From NCBI GenBank assembly GCA_963749115.1, contig CAVVLP010000010.1:282156-346155 (forward strand): DNA of 64,000 nucleotides, in the 5' to 3' direction. Shown piece by piece: positions 8,987 to 18,808 of the stretch. Made by a program: the position numbers and the translations under genes. Source of the DNA: SZUA-36 sp963749115. GTDB lineage: Bacteria; Pseudomonadota; Gammaproteobacteria; Xanthomonadales; SZUA-36. The notes below the pieces were generated by a model, which was given only the letters and a program-made list of their open reading frames with translations, was not told where the DNA came from and searched no databases. How positions within the stretch are numbered: the first letter of the stretch is position 1; the number at the start of each line of letters is the position of its first letter.

Positions 8987-9903
8987 ACCGTTGTACCCTT
9001 TTCGACCAAACGCATAAACAATTCTTCGAGGCGGTTGGCCTTGTTCCTCATACTCATCACCTTCACACCGGCATCATCCAGAGCAGAGAACAGCGCGTTA
9101 AGCGACTTCTGCTTTGGCAATGAAGCCTCCAGTGTGAATTCATCACGAATCTTGAATTCAATGCCATCCACCTGCGGCACCTTCGTCACCGGCTCCCGAA
9201 TATCGAGTACAAATGTCTCTATATCCAACGTGCTCAATAAAGACTTCATATCCGTGTTCTTGACAATTTCGCCGTGATCGATGATGGCGATATTGCGGCA
9301 CAACTCCTCGGCCTCTTCGAGATAGTGGGTGGTCAGGATCACCGTCGTTCCACTTTCATTGATCTCGCGGATAAACTCCCACATCGACCGCCTGATCTCG
9401 ATATCCACACCGGCAGTCGGTTCGTCCAGGATCAGCAACCTTGGCTCGTTGACCATCGCGCGGGCAATCATCAAACGTCGCTTCATACCACCGGAAAGAA
9501 GCCGGGATATCTTGTCATGCTTGTCCCACAACTGTAGTTGCCTGAGATATTTTTCAGCCCTTTCATGCGCAACTTTCCGGCCGATGCCGTAATACCCCGC
9601 CTGGTTAACGATGATCTCCAGGGGCTTTTCAAACTGGTTGAAATTCAGCTCCTGCGGCACCAGTCCGATATACGACATGGCCTTTGACCGTTGTTGCTGA
9701 ACGCTGGTGCCAAAAACATTGACCTCACCCGAGCTTGCGTTAACCAGCGAGCTGATGATACCAATCAGGGTGGATTTACCGGCGCCATTGGGCCCCAGCA
9801 AGGCAAAAAAATCCCCTTCTTCGACATTCAGGGAAATACCTTTCAATGCTTCAACGCCATTGGCGTATGTCTTGGTCAGGTTGTTGACTTGTAATGCGTG
9901 CAT
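8983..9903 (-). CDS. ABC transporter ATP-binding protein (YadG type)
   Basis: Nucleotide-binding subunit of the exporter with the downstream permease. Walker A GPNGAGKST, signature LSGGMKRRLMIARAM, Walker B LLILDEPTAGVD and the H-loop TTHYLEEAEELC are intact. A C-terminal extension of about 80 residues follows the core, as in YadG and drug-exporter ATPases. The ATG at 9903 (MHALQVNNLTKTYANG) is chosen over the upstream one at 9936 because it begins at the family N-terminus. The 200 bases upstream are AT-rich and must hold the promoter. Confidence 0.93.
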   Translation of the reverse strand: MHALQVNNLTKTYANGVEALKGISLNVEEGDFFALLGPNGAGKSTLIGIISSLVNASSGEVNVFGTSVQQQRSKAMSYIGLVPQELNFNQFEKPLEIIVNQAGYYGIGRKVAHERAEKYLRQLQLWDKHDKISRLLSGGMKRRLMIARAMVNEPRLLILDEPTAGVDIEIRRSMWEFIREINESGTTVILTTHYLEEAEELCRNIAIIDHGEIVKNTDMKSLLSTLDIETFVLDIREPVTKVPQVDGIEFKIRDEFTLEASLPKQKSLNALFSALDDAGVKVMSMRNKANRLEELFMRLVEKGTTV

Positions 9904-10110
9904 ACGGCGGCTGATTCGGAATAAGTGAGCGCACATTATACGGGTGAAAAATACCGTTGTGGGGATGAACAGAGCTGTTAATAAAATTTACCTGTGAACT
10001 TTCAAATTGGCAAAATTATGAATTAAATTATTACGACACATGACATATAACCTATAGACGGAGACGGCTTAGCTGTTTAACCTGAGCACCGGTCAGATGA
10101 TGTTGTTTAA

Positions 10111-11579
10111 ATGAACAAACTATTTCTTTATCGTAGTGCTGGTATTCATGGCGCTGCCAACCACTGTTTTGGCTTTACCGGATTCGAATCAAATCGAGTT
10201 CAGCAATTGTATGCTCGCACTACCCGGCACCAACCTGACCGCCAATGCCCGTTGCGGCTCACTCGAGGTTGCCGAGAACCCCGCTGATCCGGCCGGAAAG
10301 AGAATCAAGCTGAACATCGCCATGGCCCCCGCAACCGGAAAGACCACGGAACCAGACCCGGTTTTCTTTTTTGCGGGTGGCCCGGGGCAGGCCGCCAGTG
10401 AAACCTGGGTCATGATTCGGTCTACCCTGAACAAAATACGCAAGACCCGCGATATCGTGATGATCGATCAACGCGGTACCGGCGGTTCCAACAAACTGGC
10501 CTGTGAATCCGAAGTTGAAGAAGACCTTAACCAGGAGATCGACCTCGATTTGATCCGTACCGAAACCGAGAAGTGCCTGGCAGAGCTTGGATGGCGATCC
10601 ACGTTTTTACACCACCACCATTGCCATGGGTGATTACAACCTGGTCCGGCAGGCCATGGGTTATGACAAGATCAATATCATGGGTGTCTCCTACGGTACC
10701 CGCGCGGCGCAGGTGTACCTGCGATTATTTCCTGAAACGGTGCGCAGCGTAACCCTCGACAGTGTCGTACCGATGCAACTGGCCCTGGGTCAGGAACATG
10801 CACAGATGCTGGATCGCAGCGTGCAGACCGTGTTCGAGGACTGCTCTGAGAATGAAAGCTGTAATTCGCTATTCCCACACCAGGCGGAAGAGTTGAATAC
10901 CCTTTTCGCGCAATTGCGCAATGAACCACAGCAGATCACGATTATCAACCCGGTAAGCGGCGAGCCCCAGGAGATGCGTCTGACAGCCGACACGCTGGGG
11001 GTTGCGATCCGCTTCCTTAGCTATGCCAGCGAGACCCAGGCCATGATCCCCTTGTTGGTACACGAGGCTTTGACCACCGGTGACCTGACGCGCCTGGCCA
11101 CGCCAGGCACTGCTGGTCATGACCGGCTTGAACGAAATGCTCAGCAAGGGTATGGAACTGTCGGTCATGTGCAGTGAAGACTATCCGTTCATGGATTTGT
11201 CTGCAGATTACAGTGCACACGCTCATGGGTAACCTGTTGCTGGAAATCGTTGGTTTGCAGTGCGGGATCTGGCCACGTGGCGAGGTCGCTGAAGACTTCC
11301 ACCAGCCCGTGGTTTCAGATATGCCGGTTTTATTGATGTCCGGTGAGCGTGACCCGGTAACACCGCCCCGCTATGCCGCCCAGGTTGCAGAAGACATTTT
11401 CCAACAGCCTCAACCTGGTGGCCCGTGGCCAGGCGCATTCGGTCATGAAGAATGTTTGCCTGCGCGATATCACCACGGAGTTTATTGAAAAGGGCAGCGT
11501 TGAGAACCTGGATACATCCTGCGTGGAGAATATCCTGCCAGCGCCATTTTTTACCAGCCTGCTCGGACCGGATCCATAG
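10111..11579 (+). CDS. Secreted alpha/beta hydrolase, tripeptidyl/prolyl aminopeptidase-like (multiple frameshifts)
   Basis: A serine hydrolase of the TAP/SlpD-like peptidase family, about 489 codons. All family landmarks are present in order but in shifting frames: a signal peptide from 10111 (MNKLF then FIVVLVFMALPTTVLA), oxyanion FFFAGGPGQAA, IDQRGTGGSN, nucleophile GVSYGTRAA, the acid in GERDPVTPP and the base in ARGQAHSV. Frame changes lie near 10125, 10590, 11098, 11215 and 11395. Five breaks could mean a true pseudogene, but protein-like sequence survives in every segment and other genes here show the same errors, so sequencing indels are likelier. Start and stop are inferred from the reconstructed frame. 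Confidence 0.8.
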
Positions 11580-11591
11580 GGACTTTCTGAA

Positions 11592-12326
11592 ATGATTAAA
11601 GTAAGCAACCTGCATAAATCATTTGGCAAGGTCAAAGCCGTCAGGGGTATTTCATTTGAAGTCCGCGATGGTGAGATCACCGGTTTGCTTGGGCCCAATG
11701 GCGCCGGCAAAACCACGACCTTAAGAATGTTGTATTCATTGTTGCCACCCGATGAGGGCGAAATCCGCATTGACGGTCTCGACCCCACGAAGGATGCGAT
11801 GGCGATCAAGCGTACCCTGGGTGTTGTACCGGACAGTCGCGGTTTGTACACACGCATGAGTGCACGAGAAAATATTGCCTACTACGGCAAGCTTCATGGC
11901 ATGTCGGCTGAAGATATTCACACACGGGTGGAGGAACTCGTGGAGACACTGGACATGGCTGATTTTATCGAGCGGCGCACCGAAGGTTTTTCCCAGGGGC
12001 AACGTGTCAAGGTCGCCATTGCCCGCGCGATGGTGCACAAACCGCAGACGGTATTGCTGGACGAACCCAGTAACGGGCTTGATGTCATGAGCACCCGGGC
12101 GTTGAGACGCTATATTCTCAGCTTGAAGGAAGCGGGTCACTCGGTGATTTTGTCTACCCATATCATGCAGGAGGTTGCGGCTTTGTGTGACCGTATCATC
12201 ATCATCGCTGATGGCCGGATTGCGGCGGACGGCAGTGCACATGAGTTGCTCGAGAAAAGTGGTTGCGACAGCCTGGAGGATGCCTTTGTCCGCCTGATCG
12301 GTAGCGAAGAGGGTTTGCTGGCATGA
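11592..12326 (+). CDS. ABC transporter ATP-binding protein (NatA type)
   Basis: A 244-residue ATPase resembling NatA, the energising subunit of Na+-exporting or related ABC-2 transporters. Walker A GPNGAGKTTT, signature FSQGQRVKVAIARAM, Walker B VLLDEPSNGLDV and the H-loop STHIMQEV are present. It begins 12 bases after the hydrolase gene and is followed at once by the permease gene, whose start abuts its stop. The substrate could be sodium, a peptide or a drug; nothing here decides. Confidence 0.92.
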   Translation: MIKVSNLHKSFGKVKAVRGISFEVRDGEITGLLGPNGAGKTTTLRMLYSLLPPDEGEIRIDGLDPTKDAMAIKRTLGVVPDSRGLYTRMSARENIAYYGKLHGMSAEDIHTRVEELVETLDMADFIERRTEGFSQGQRVKVAIARAMVHKPQTVLLDEPSNGLDVMSTRALRRYILSLKEAGHSVILSTHIMQEVAALCDRIIIIADGRIAADGSAHELLEKSGCDSLEDAFVRLIGSEEGLLA

Positions 12327-13500
12327 GTGGTCTTGGTCACGGTTTACAAGAAGGAAGTCCGCGAAAACCTGCGCGACCGGCGTTCGCTGTTCAACTCGGT
12401 CCTGCTTGGTCCCATCCTGTTTCCGATCCTGTTTATCGGCCTGGCTTACTTCGCCAGCAGCAAGCAGCAGGAGAGTGTTGAGAAAGTGCTGGAAGTACCG
12501 GTGGTGGGAGCGGAGCACGCACCCAACCTGGTCAGTTTTCTGGAACAACAGGGTGTCATCATCCAGACAGCACCCGAAGACCCGGAGGCCATCGGTCAGG
12601 AGCCAGGAAGCACAGGTCATCATTCGTATCCCCGAAACATTCACCGAGCAGTGGAACACCGGAAAACCGGCGGTGATTGAATTGATCGCTGATCCGTCAC
12701 GCCGGGAATCCAATATTCCAATGCAACGCGTCAAGGGCTTACTCAATGCCTATGGGGCGCAGATCGGTCAACTGCGACTGCAACTGCGTGGGGTTTCACC
12801 CACCATACGCACCCCCATCATGGTCAAGGATATCGATTTATCCACCCCGCAAAGCCGCGGTATGCTGGTCATGATCATGTTGCCCTATGTGTTGATGATC
12901 ACTGCCTTTACCGGTGGTATGCACCTGGCCATTGATTCAACCGCAGGTGAAAAGGAACGCAAGTCGCTGGAGCCATTATTGATCAACCCGGTGCCGCGCT
13001 GGCAGATCATGCTGGGTAAGATGTGCGCAACGGCGACCTATGCCTTTGCCTCGCTGGTTTTAACACTGATTGCTTTCCGTTTTGCGTTTCCATTGTTGCC
13101 GACAGGAGCACTGGGGGTTGACCTGAACCTGAGCGGCGCGGCGATTGGCGGAATATTGCTGGCCATCGCACCCGTGGTCATACTTGCTGCAGCCATGTTG
13201 ACCACGCTCGCTGCACTTGCGAAAAGCCTGCGCGAAGCACAGTCTTACATGGGTCTGGTTTTCATGATTCCGATGATTCCCAGCTTGATTTTCATGGTTA
13301 ACCCGATGAAACCTGAAACATGGATGATGGCCATCCCGATGTTTTCCCAGAACCTGTTGATCGGTGAGTTTGTCCGTGGTGAGTCGGTTTCAACACTTTG
13401 GCTGGGCCTGTCGATGGGTAGTACACTACTACTTGGCCTCGGTTTTGCCGCTATTGCGGCCACCTTGTTTAACCGGCCGAGAGTCGTGTTCTCAAATTAG
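12327..13500 (+). CDS. ABC transporter permease (NatB type, frameshifted)
   Basis: About 391-codon NatB/ABC-2 permease with an N-terminal helix (LLGPILFPILFIGLAYFA), a large periplasmic domain (about residues 50-180) and five or six C-terminal helices. The frame changes near 12600: PEDPEAIGQ in the first frame, EAQVIIRIPETFTEQW in the second. The length is 3n+1. GTG at 12327 directly follows the ATPase stop. A one-base correction there would instead give an ATGA-overlapping ATG start at 12323, so the start may be affected too. It works with the preceding ATPase. Confidence 0.86.
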
Positions 13501-13511
13501 GAAGTATTGAA

Positions 13512-14048
13512 ATGAAGAAAATCCTGCTTGCTCTGATGTTTATGGTCTTATCCGGTCCACTATTTGCCGGCGAACAACCCACGGTGGGCTCCGATGCACC
13601 ATCATTTAACTTGCAGGATCAAAATGGCGATTGGCACACCCTCGAGAGTTACCGGGGTCAGTGGCTGGCCATTTATTTTTATCCAAAGGACGACACACCG
13701 GGGTGTACAAAGGAAGCCTGTAATTTCCGTGACAACATCTACGCCTTCAAGGCCATTGACGCTGCCGTGGTGGGTATCAGTGTCGATGATGTCGAGTCGC
13801 ACAAGGCATTTTCTGATAAATACAAACTGCCGTTTACCCTTCTTGCAGATTCAGACAGTACTACCGCGAGTGCCTATGGTGTTCTGAAGGATTATAAACT
13901 GTTCAAACTGGCAAGCCGCCAGTCATTCCTGGTTGATCCCGAAGGCAAGATTGCCAAACACTACGCCGATGTGGATCCGGACACGCACACTGGTGAGGTA
14001 CTCGCAGACATCAAGAACTTATCCGAGGTCTGGAGCAGCACGCTCTAA
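13512..14048 (+). CDS. Secreted peroxiredoxin (BCP/AhpC-TSA family)
   Basis: A 178-residue thiol peroxidase with an N-terminal signal peptide (KKILLALMFMVLSGPLFAG, cleavage about residue 19), so probably periplasmic, unlike typical cytoplasmic BCP. The motif DTPGCTKEACNFRD has the peroxidatic Cys65 and the resolving Cys70 of the atypical two-Cys BCP type. The remaining fold (VVGISVDDVESHKAF, LLADSD, SFLVDPEGKIAKHY) is complete. It starts 11 bases after the permease gene and may be on its transcript. Intact, with no frameshift. Confidence 0.93.
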   Translation: MKKILLALMFMVLSGPLFAGEQPTVGSDAPSFNLQDQNGDWHTLESYRGQWLAIYFYPKDDTPGCTKEACNFRDNIYAFKAIDAAVVGISVDDVESHKAFSDKYKLPFTLLADSDSTTASAYGVLKDYKLFKLASRQSFLVDPEGKIAKHYADVDPDTHTGEVLADIKNLSEVWSSTL

Positions 14049-14063
14049 CCCCAATTAATGCCC

Positions 14064-14094
14064 CGTTGGGTGGGTAGATTTTACCCACCCGACG
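14064..14094. terminator. Hairpin terminator between convergent genes
   Basis: A strong GC-rich stem (GTTGGGTGGGTA / TTACCCACCCGAC) with a GATT loop, 16 bases after the peroxiredoxin stop and ahead of the convergent amidohydrolase gene. It lacks a clean T-run, so it may act in either direction or mainly stabilise the mRNA 3' ends. Confidence 0.65.
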
Positions 14095-14157
14095 CGCGGT
14101 GGGAACTACATTACGCGCCCTCTGGATTCGCAACGCAGCTTTGGCATCAATCGCGCC

Positions 14158-15693
14158 CTACCTGGATTCACGGACGATCTTGCGCACATCCGCCAATAGT
14201 TCTTTCGCATCAAACACAATGCCGTCCTTGATGGTGTATTTCACACCACCAACACGCTCGGGTTTATTGTCGGCACCCAGTTTGAAATGACCGGTGCCGT
14301 AGAGCACTTTGAAATTGGCAATCGGGTTCTCTTCGGTTATCACCAGGTCGGCAAGCTTTCCTACACGCACTGAACCGATCTGTTCATCCATGTTCAGCAC
14401 CTGTGCTCCCTGGTAGGTTGCCGAACGCAATACTTCCAGGGGGTGGAAGCCAGCCTCCTGTAATAACTCCATTTCACGGATATAGGCGAAACCATAGAGC
14501 TTCCAGATATAGCCGGCATCGGAGCCCAATGTGACCCGGCCGCCATGATTCTTATAGTCGTTCAGAAACTGCATCCAGATTCTAAAATTATTCTTCCATG
14601 CGACCTCATCGGACGTGGTCCAGTCGAACCAGTAGGAACCATGAGACTTCAGGGATGGCTGAAAAAACTCCCACAAGGCGGGTGGTGTGTAGTCCTTCTG
14701 CCAGTCAGCATTCATCTCACGCATCAGGTCACGGCTGGCTTCATAAATGGTTAAAGTCGGGTTGATGGTGAAATCCAGGGCGATCAGTTCGTCACGTACC
14801 TGGTTCCATTTTTCAGAACCCGGTTTGGCTGTCTGTGCCCACAGACGTCCGGCCTCGCCAAAACGGTCCTGCTCGTTGGTGTAGTTGTAATCCAGCGGAT
14901 AATCCTGGATCACCTGGTTCTCAAACATGGCCTCCGGCAGACCGTACCAATGCTCCATCGACGTCAGGCCGGCTCGAGCCGAGTCCAGAACGTTCCAGTT
15001 CACGACATCCAGTTGGGCGTGGTGCATGGCTGAACCCAGGCCTTGTTTGCCAGCCTCGTCCAACGCTGCTTGCATGATATTGGGCGGCGCACCGAAAAAT
15101 TTAATACCGGCGGCACCTTGCTTCGCAATTTTTTTAACCCAGCTACGGGTCGCGTCTTGGGTCAGGAATGGCCCTGATTCACCTTGTCCGAAACCCACGT
15201 ACGGGAAAATTCTCGGGGCCGCTATCTCATTCTTTGCGCTGCGTGCCTGGTGCTCCAGAACCCAATCCAGCCCATTAAAACTACCCGGCTCACGAATAGT
15301 CGTAATACCGTGACCCAGCCATAGCTTGGCCACGTACTCAGCCGGCACACCCTGCGCATCGCCGCCAAAGTGCGCGTGCAGGTCAATGAAGCCCGGCAGC
15401 AGGTAGTGGCCCTCCAGTTCCATGACACGGTCACCCTCCAGGATCGGGATACGATCGGCTTCGGGCACTGGTTTGTATAAGCCCAGGTTGCGTATCTGTG
15501 TAATCCTGTTGCCCTCTATCAGAACATCCATGGGGCCAACAGGGGGGGCGCCCTCGCCATTCACGATAATTACACCACGCAGAACAAGACGCTCGAACGG
15601 CCCCTCACCACGCTGTCGATCTGGAACAGAAAGCGGTGCTGCGAATACGTTAAGCGAAAATATGATGAAGAGTAATGTTAGTAATTTTTTCAT
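14158..15693 (-). CDS. Secreted metal-dependent amidohydrolase (imidazolonepropionase-like)
   Basis: A 511-residue amidohydrolase-superfamily enzyme with a signal peptide (KKLLTLLFIIFSLNVFAAP). Metal ligands appear in order: FIDLHAHFGG (HxH), a lysine-containing GIKFFGAPP strand, SAMHHAQ, SMEHWYG and TLGSDAG (the catalytic Asp). The substrate is unknown; relatives hydrolyse cyclic amides or Xaa-Pro dipeptides, or act in xenobiotic breakdown. It is transcribed toward the peroxiredoxin gene from its own promoter. Complete, with no frame error. Confidence 0.9.
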   Translation of the reverse strand: MKKLLTLLFIIFSLNVFAAPLSVPDRQRGEGPFERLVLRGVIIVNGEGAPPVGPMDVLIEGNRITQIRNLGLYKPVPEADRIPILEGDRVMELEGHYLLPGFIDLHAHFGGDAQGVPAEYVAKLWLGHGITTIREPGSFNGLDWVLEHQARSAKNEIAAPRIFPYVGFGQGESGPFLTQDATRSWVKKIAKQGAAGIKFFGAPPNIMQAALDEAGKQGLGSAMHHAQLDVVNWNVLDSARAGLTSMEHWYGLPEAMFENQVIQDYPLDYNYTNEQDRFGEAGRLWAQTAKPGSEKWNQVRDELIALDFTINPTLTIYEASRDLMREMNADWQKDYTPPALWEFFQPSLKSHGSYWFDWTTSDEVAWKNNFRIWMQFLNDYKNHGGRVTLGSDAGYIWKLYGFAYIREMELLQEAGFHPLEVLRSATYQGAQVLNMDEQIGSVRVGKLADLVITEENPIANFKVLYGTGHFKLGADNKPERVGGVKYTIKDGIVFDAKELLADVRKIVRESR

Positions 15694-15775
15694 TAAGACC
15701 TTGAATTTATTTGCAGAAGGCGTATTCTAATATTTCAAGTATATAAGGGAAATGGAATTCCTGGAGACTTTTGTC

Positions 15776-16378
15776 ATGGATGACGCGAGCACGGCACACG
15801 CCAAAAAAATCAATTGGTCTGAAATTGATAAGTATTCTTTCAACCCCAAACCAGGCCCAAGTCCGGACGCTCCCGCCGAGCCTGTTCCGGCGCCAAAAAC
15901 CCGCGAAACTACCACTAAAAAGGCTTTAGACAGCTGGTTCCGTGAGCAACGCGGAAGCAAGCGAGTACCAAAACGCCTGAATATAGCCAATGAGTTACTC
16001 GTGAGCAGTGGCGGTCCGCTGAGGATGACTGGCAACATAACACTCATCGATGAAGATGGTGAAGTGACACACTCAAACAAACTCAACCTTTGTCGCTGCG
16101 GGTCATCAATAAACAAACCCATTTGCGATGACCAGCATCTGGATATCGAGTTTTTTGATGCTGGCGCTATTGGCCAACTTTCAGATTGGATGACGGTTAA
16201 GAGGCCCCAGACAATAACGGTGACATGTGTAAAGAACGGCCCGCTAAAATTCCGCGGTTACCTGCGTGTTTACAATAAGCGAGGACAGGAGTGTATCACC
16301 ATGAATGGTGCGCTGTGCCGCTGCGGCAAGTCCAGCAGAAAGCCGTTTTGCGACACTAAGCACGGCTGTGGCTGCTGA
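15776..16378 (+). CDS. Protein with two CDGSH iron-sulfur domains
   Basis: Two CDGSH-type [2Fe-2S] sites: LCRCGSSINKPICDDQH (about residues 104-120) and LCRCGKSSRKPFCDTKH near the C-terminus, each with the C-x-C-x(n)-C-x(2-3)-H ligand pattern. Between and before them lies a beta-rich segment like the iron-binding DUF1271 domain that often pairs with CDGSH. The first about 70 residues are Pro/Ala-rich and unassigned. The ATG at 15776 is preferred because GGAG lies 9 bases upstream; ATG 15752 is also in frame. Such proteins are linked to redox or iron homeostasis, but the function is unproven. Confidence 0.88.
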   Translation: MDDASTAHAKKINWSEIDKYSFNPKPGPSPDAPAEPVPAPKTRETTTKKALDSWFREQRGSKRVPKRLNIANELLVSSGGPLRMTGNITLIDEDGEVTHSNKLNLCRCGSSINKPICDDQHLDIEFFDAGAIGQLSDWMTVKRPQTITVTCVKNGPLKFRGYLRVYNKRGQECITMNGALCRCGKSSRKPFCDTKHGCGC

Positions 16379-16406
16379 GTCCCTTTAAAGCGACTTAGCC
16401 CTCGGC

Positions 16407-16763
16407 TCAGTCGCCGTAATAAATGCAACCGGCGTTGCAGGTTTCCTGAACAATGATTTTGCTCAACCCCGCAAGGCCGGGTTTCAGTTGATGCCATATC
16501 CAGCGAGCCAGGTTTTCACTGGTCGGGTTGTCAAGTCCATCGATCTCGTTTAAGTAATGGTGGTCGAGTTGATCAAACACAGGTTGGAAAATACGCCGCA
16601 ATTCCGCGAAATCCATTACCCAGCCTTCCCGCTCACCGACCGGACCGGACACGTGCACTTCAATGCGAAATGAGTGACCGTGCAGACGTGCACATTTGTG
16701 ACCTTCGGGTACGTTTGGCAACCGATGAGCCGCTTCAATTTGAAAAACTCTGAAAATATCCAT
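16407..16763 (-). CDS. queD: 6-carboxy-tetrahydropterin synthase QueD
   Basis: A 118-residue member of the PTPS/QueD family, converting dihydroneopterin triphosphate to 6-carboxy-tetrahydropterin in queuosine (7-deazaguanine) synthesis. Zinc ligands are seen in EAAHRL and HGHSFRIEVHV, the catalytic Cys in the CARLHGH motif, and DHHYLNEI and NPTSENLARWIW are typical. The frame opens with a TTG at 16769; the ATG at 16763 fits the family N-terminus. queC and queE are not adjacent. Confidence 0.95.
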   Translation of the reverse strand: MDIFRVFQIEAAHRLPNVPEGHKCARLHGHSFRIEVHVSGPVGEREGWVMDFAELRRIFQPVFDQLDHHYLNEIDGLDNPTSENLARWIWHQLKPGLAGLSKIIVQETCNAGCIYYGD

Positions 16764-17128
16764 TATCAAATTGTGACCGCAGCCGATGTTTCGCGCAATC
16801 CCCAGGGGAGAAGATTCCTGGTTCTCAGTTGATGAAAATGATAAATATGTTTGTGGTCAAAAAACGACATCAACCCGTGATCTGTCAGTTTCCGTAAGGT
16901 GTTCCGGTCCATTACTGTTAGTCATTTCTGCAAGAAACCCAAGCATCATTGGCATTCAACTTTGATCTCAACTAAACAATCGGGATAGCAACTCCATAAT
17001 AGTTTGTTGTTATTTTGCAACAGCCGCTCAATGAACTCTCAAAAACATACATAAGGCTTTGTAATTGTTATTTTTTCTGATAGCATGATGTTCCAGTTGC
17101 TTATGCAACAAGGCTGGACGCTGCGTGA
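16764..17128. other. Intergenic region, probable divergent promoters
   Basis: About 365 AT-rich bases between divergent queD and the IPTL-CTERM gene. No coding frame is supported. A TGATAGCAT-like -10 near 17080 could serve the rightward gene. A loose sigma-54-like TTGGCATTCAACTTTGA at 16949-16965 lacks the -12 GC and is not claimed. Confidence 0.5.
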
Positions 17129-18082
17129 ATGAGTAATTTAAATCGCTTTGCCTTATTTATAGTTATTTCGCTATTCGCCATCAGTGCGAAGGCGGAGCCT
17201 ATGGCATATAGCGTAAATTCTGATAGCAATGGTGGGGATAGCCTGTATTTGATTGATCTCGCCACCGGCACTGATCAATTAAGAGGCAAACTTTTTACTG
17301 GAATTGAAGATCGTACTGATACGGAAGGCCTGGCGTTCTCGTCAGACCCGGGTAGTCTTCTTTGGGGTATAGATGACGCTTCCGGGACATTGTTTCCAAT
17401 CAGTCCAGCTAACGGTTCAATAAATTACGAGGAAGAAATTCAACTCCCTTTCGAATTCCAGTCCGGCGGCGGCAATGATTTTGGCATGACATTCGCCTGT
17501 GACAACAGCTTGTATTTTACCTCCGTAAGGTCCAAAACTTTATATCGTCGTGATCAGGGTGGTAGTTTCACGACCGTGGGTACTCAAGGGGCCCTTGGTG
17601 TAAACATCAGTGCCATCGCGGCCTTTGGCAACCCGGTAAGGCTTTACGGTTTGGGTAATGGACAATTGGAGAATGGCGATACGGATTCTCCTAACCTATA
17701 CAGCATCGACCTGACCACCGGGATTGCATCAATGGTAGGGCCACTGAGTGATACAAGTGAATTTACATACAATGAAGCCGGATTGGCTTTCGATAGTAAT
17801 GGCGGTTTATGGGCCATTACTGACCGCAGCCAGATTAGCAACCAGAAAAGTCAAATACTGAGTATCGATGTGGCTACCGGCGCGGCGACCCTGGTCGCCA
17901 CCACCCTCAATGAAGTCGGCTATGAAAGTCTCGCAATCAGCCCACCGTCCAATTGCGATACTTCGGTAGGATCTGCAGATGGCCTGCCAAGGATTCCAAC
18001 GCTAAACGTGGCTGGACGTCTTTCCGCAATACTGGTTTTGATGCTGGCCGGGATGCTCATCCTGCGCAGGCGTTATACCTGA
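17129..18082 (+). CDS. Secreted IPTL-CTERM sorting-signal protein
   Basis: A 317-residue exported protein with a signal peptide (LFIVISLFAISAKAEP). Its body of repeated short beta units (LYLIDLATGTDQLRG, LYSIDLTTGIASMVG, LSIDVATGAATLVA) suggests a beta-propeller-like fold. The C-terminus is a textbook IPTL-CTERM signal: IPTLN, a hydrophobic helix and a terminal RRR cluster, recognised by exosortase-type enzymes for surface anchoring or processing. No exosortase lies in the window. A ligand or adhesion role is only a guess. Confidence 0.85.
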   Translation: MSNLNRFALFIVISLFAISAKAEPMAYSVNSDSNGGDSLYLIDLATGTDQLRGKLFTGIEDRTDTEGLAFSSDPGSLLWGIDDASGTLFPISPANGSINYEEEIQLPFEFQSGGGNDFGMTFACDNSLYFTSVRSKTLYRRDQGGSFTTVGTQGALGVNISAIAAFGNPVRLYGLGNGQLENGDTDSPNLYSIDLTTGIASMVGPLSDTSEFTYNEAGLAFDSNGGLWAITDRSQISNQKSQILSIDVATGAATLVATTLNEVGYESLAISPPSNCDTSVGSADGLPRIPTLNVAGRLSAILVLMLAGMLILRRRYT

Positions 18083-18168
18083 AGCAATTTCTATAACCCG
18101 TTTTTTTGCAGCCAAACCCTCCCGTTTGGATTAAACTGCATTAATTGAAACAACACCGGAGTTAAAAC

Positions 18169-18426
18169 ATGATTGGTGGAATAAGCGTCACACAGCTAGT
18201 AATCCTGCTGGTGATAGTCATGCTGGTTTTTGGCACCAAGCGTCTACGTAACATCGGGTCCGATCTCGGCAGTGCCGTTAAAGGATTCCGTAAAGGCATC
18301 GAAGACGAACCCGCAGACGCAGACAAGGAACCTGAAAAATTAACAGCTGCAGAAAAAACTTCCGCTGCGACGCAAAAAACAGAGGAAAAAGCCACGGCCA
18401 AACACCCGTCCGACACAGATGTTTGA
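18169..18426 (+). CDS. tatA: Sec-independent protein translocase TatA
   Basis: An 85-residue TatA: an N-terminal membrane helix (GISVTQLVILLVIVMLVFG), then FGTKRLRNIGSDLGSAVKGF, the amphipathic helix, and a charged Lys/Glu-rich tail. It forms the pore-like assembly for folded, twin-arginine-signal proteins. First gene of tatABC; its stop overlaps the tatB start by 8 bases. Confidence 0.97.
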   Translation: MIGGISVTQLVILLVIVMLVFGTKRLRNIGSDLGSAVKGFRKGIEDEPADADKEPEKLTAAEKTSAATQKTEEKATAKHPSDTDV

Positions 18427-18808
18427 TGTTGGTTTTGCCGAGATTTTTCTTCTCGCCCTTATCGGCCTGTTAGTGCTCGGACCAGAACGCTTACCCGGTG
18501 TAGCGCGCACCGTGGGTGGGTTCGTGCGTAAGGCCAGGATGAGCTGGGTCAGCCTGCGCAACACCATCGAATCCGAACTGGCGGAAGCCGATCTCTCGGC
18601 GCCGATAAAGAAGACCAGCGAAGAACTAAAACAGATCGGCAGGAAATTGGCCGAAGAGCCAGTTTTCAAATCGGAAACCCAAAAAACAGATCACCTTAAA
18701 ACGGATAAGGACACATCCGGGTCGGCCAGTCCGGATCCCTTATCTGCCGGGGCATCGAAACCAGAACCGCTACCGGAACCCGACAGTAAAAAGCCTGAAA
18801 ATGTCTGA
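18419..18808 (+). CDS. tatB: Sec-independent protein translocase TatB
   Basis: A 129-residue TatB, part of the twin-arginine receptor with TatC. N-terminal membrane helix FDVGFAEIFLLALIGLLVLG, the conserved GPERLPGVARTVGGFVRKAR, then a long amphipathic helix and a Pro/Lys-rich tail. It overlaps tatA and tatC by 8 bases each. Confidence 0.97.
   Translation: MFDVGFAEIFLLALIGLLVLGPERLPGVARTVGGFVRKARMSWVSLRNTIESELAEADLSAPIKKTSEELKQIGRKLAEEPVFKSETQKTDHLKTDKDTSGSASPDPLSAGASKPEPLPEPDSKKPENV

Noticed and set aside
10111..11579. True pseudogene call for the secreted hydrolase
   Set aside because: Catalytic motifs survive in every frame and essential glmU shows the same type of error, so indel artefacts are preferred.
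11736..12746. 336-codon open frame on the minus strand
   Set aside because: Antisense to the NatA/NatB genes, whose motifs are clear; no domain in the minus frame.
16949..16965. Sigma-54-like promoter (TTGGCATTCAACTTTGA)
   Set aside because: The -12 GC is absent and it lies about 165 bases before the gene.
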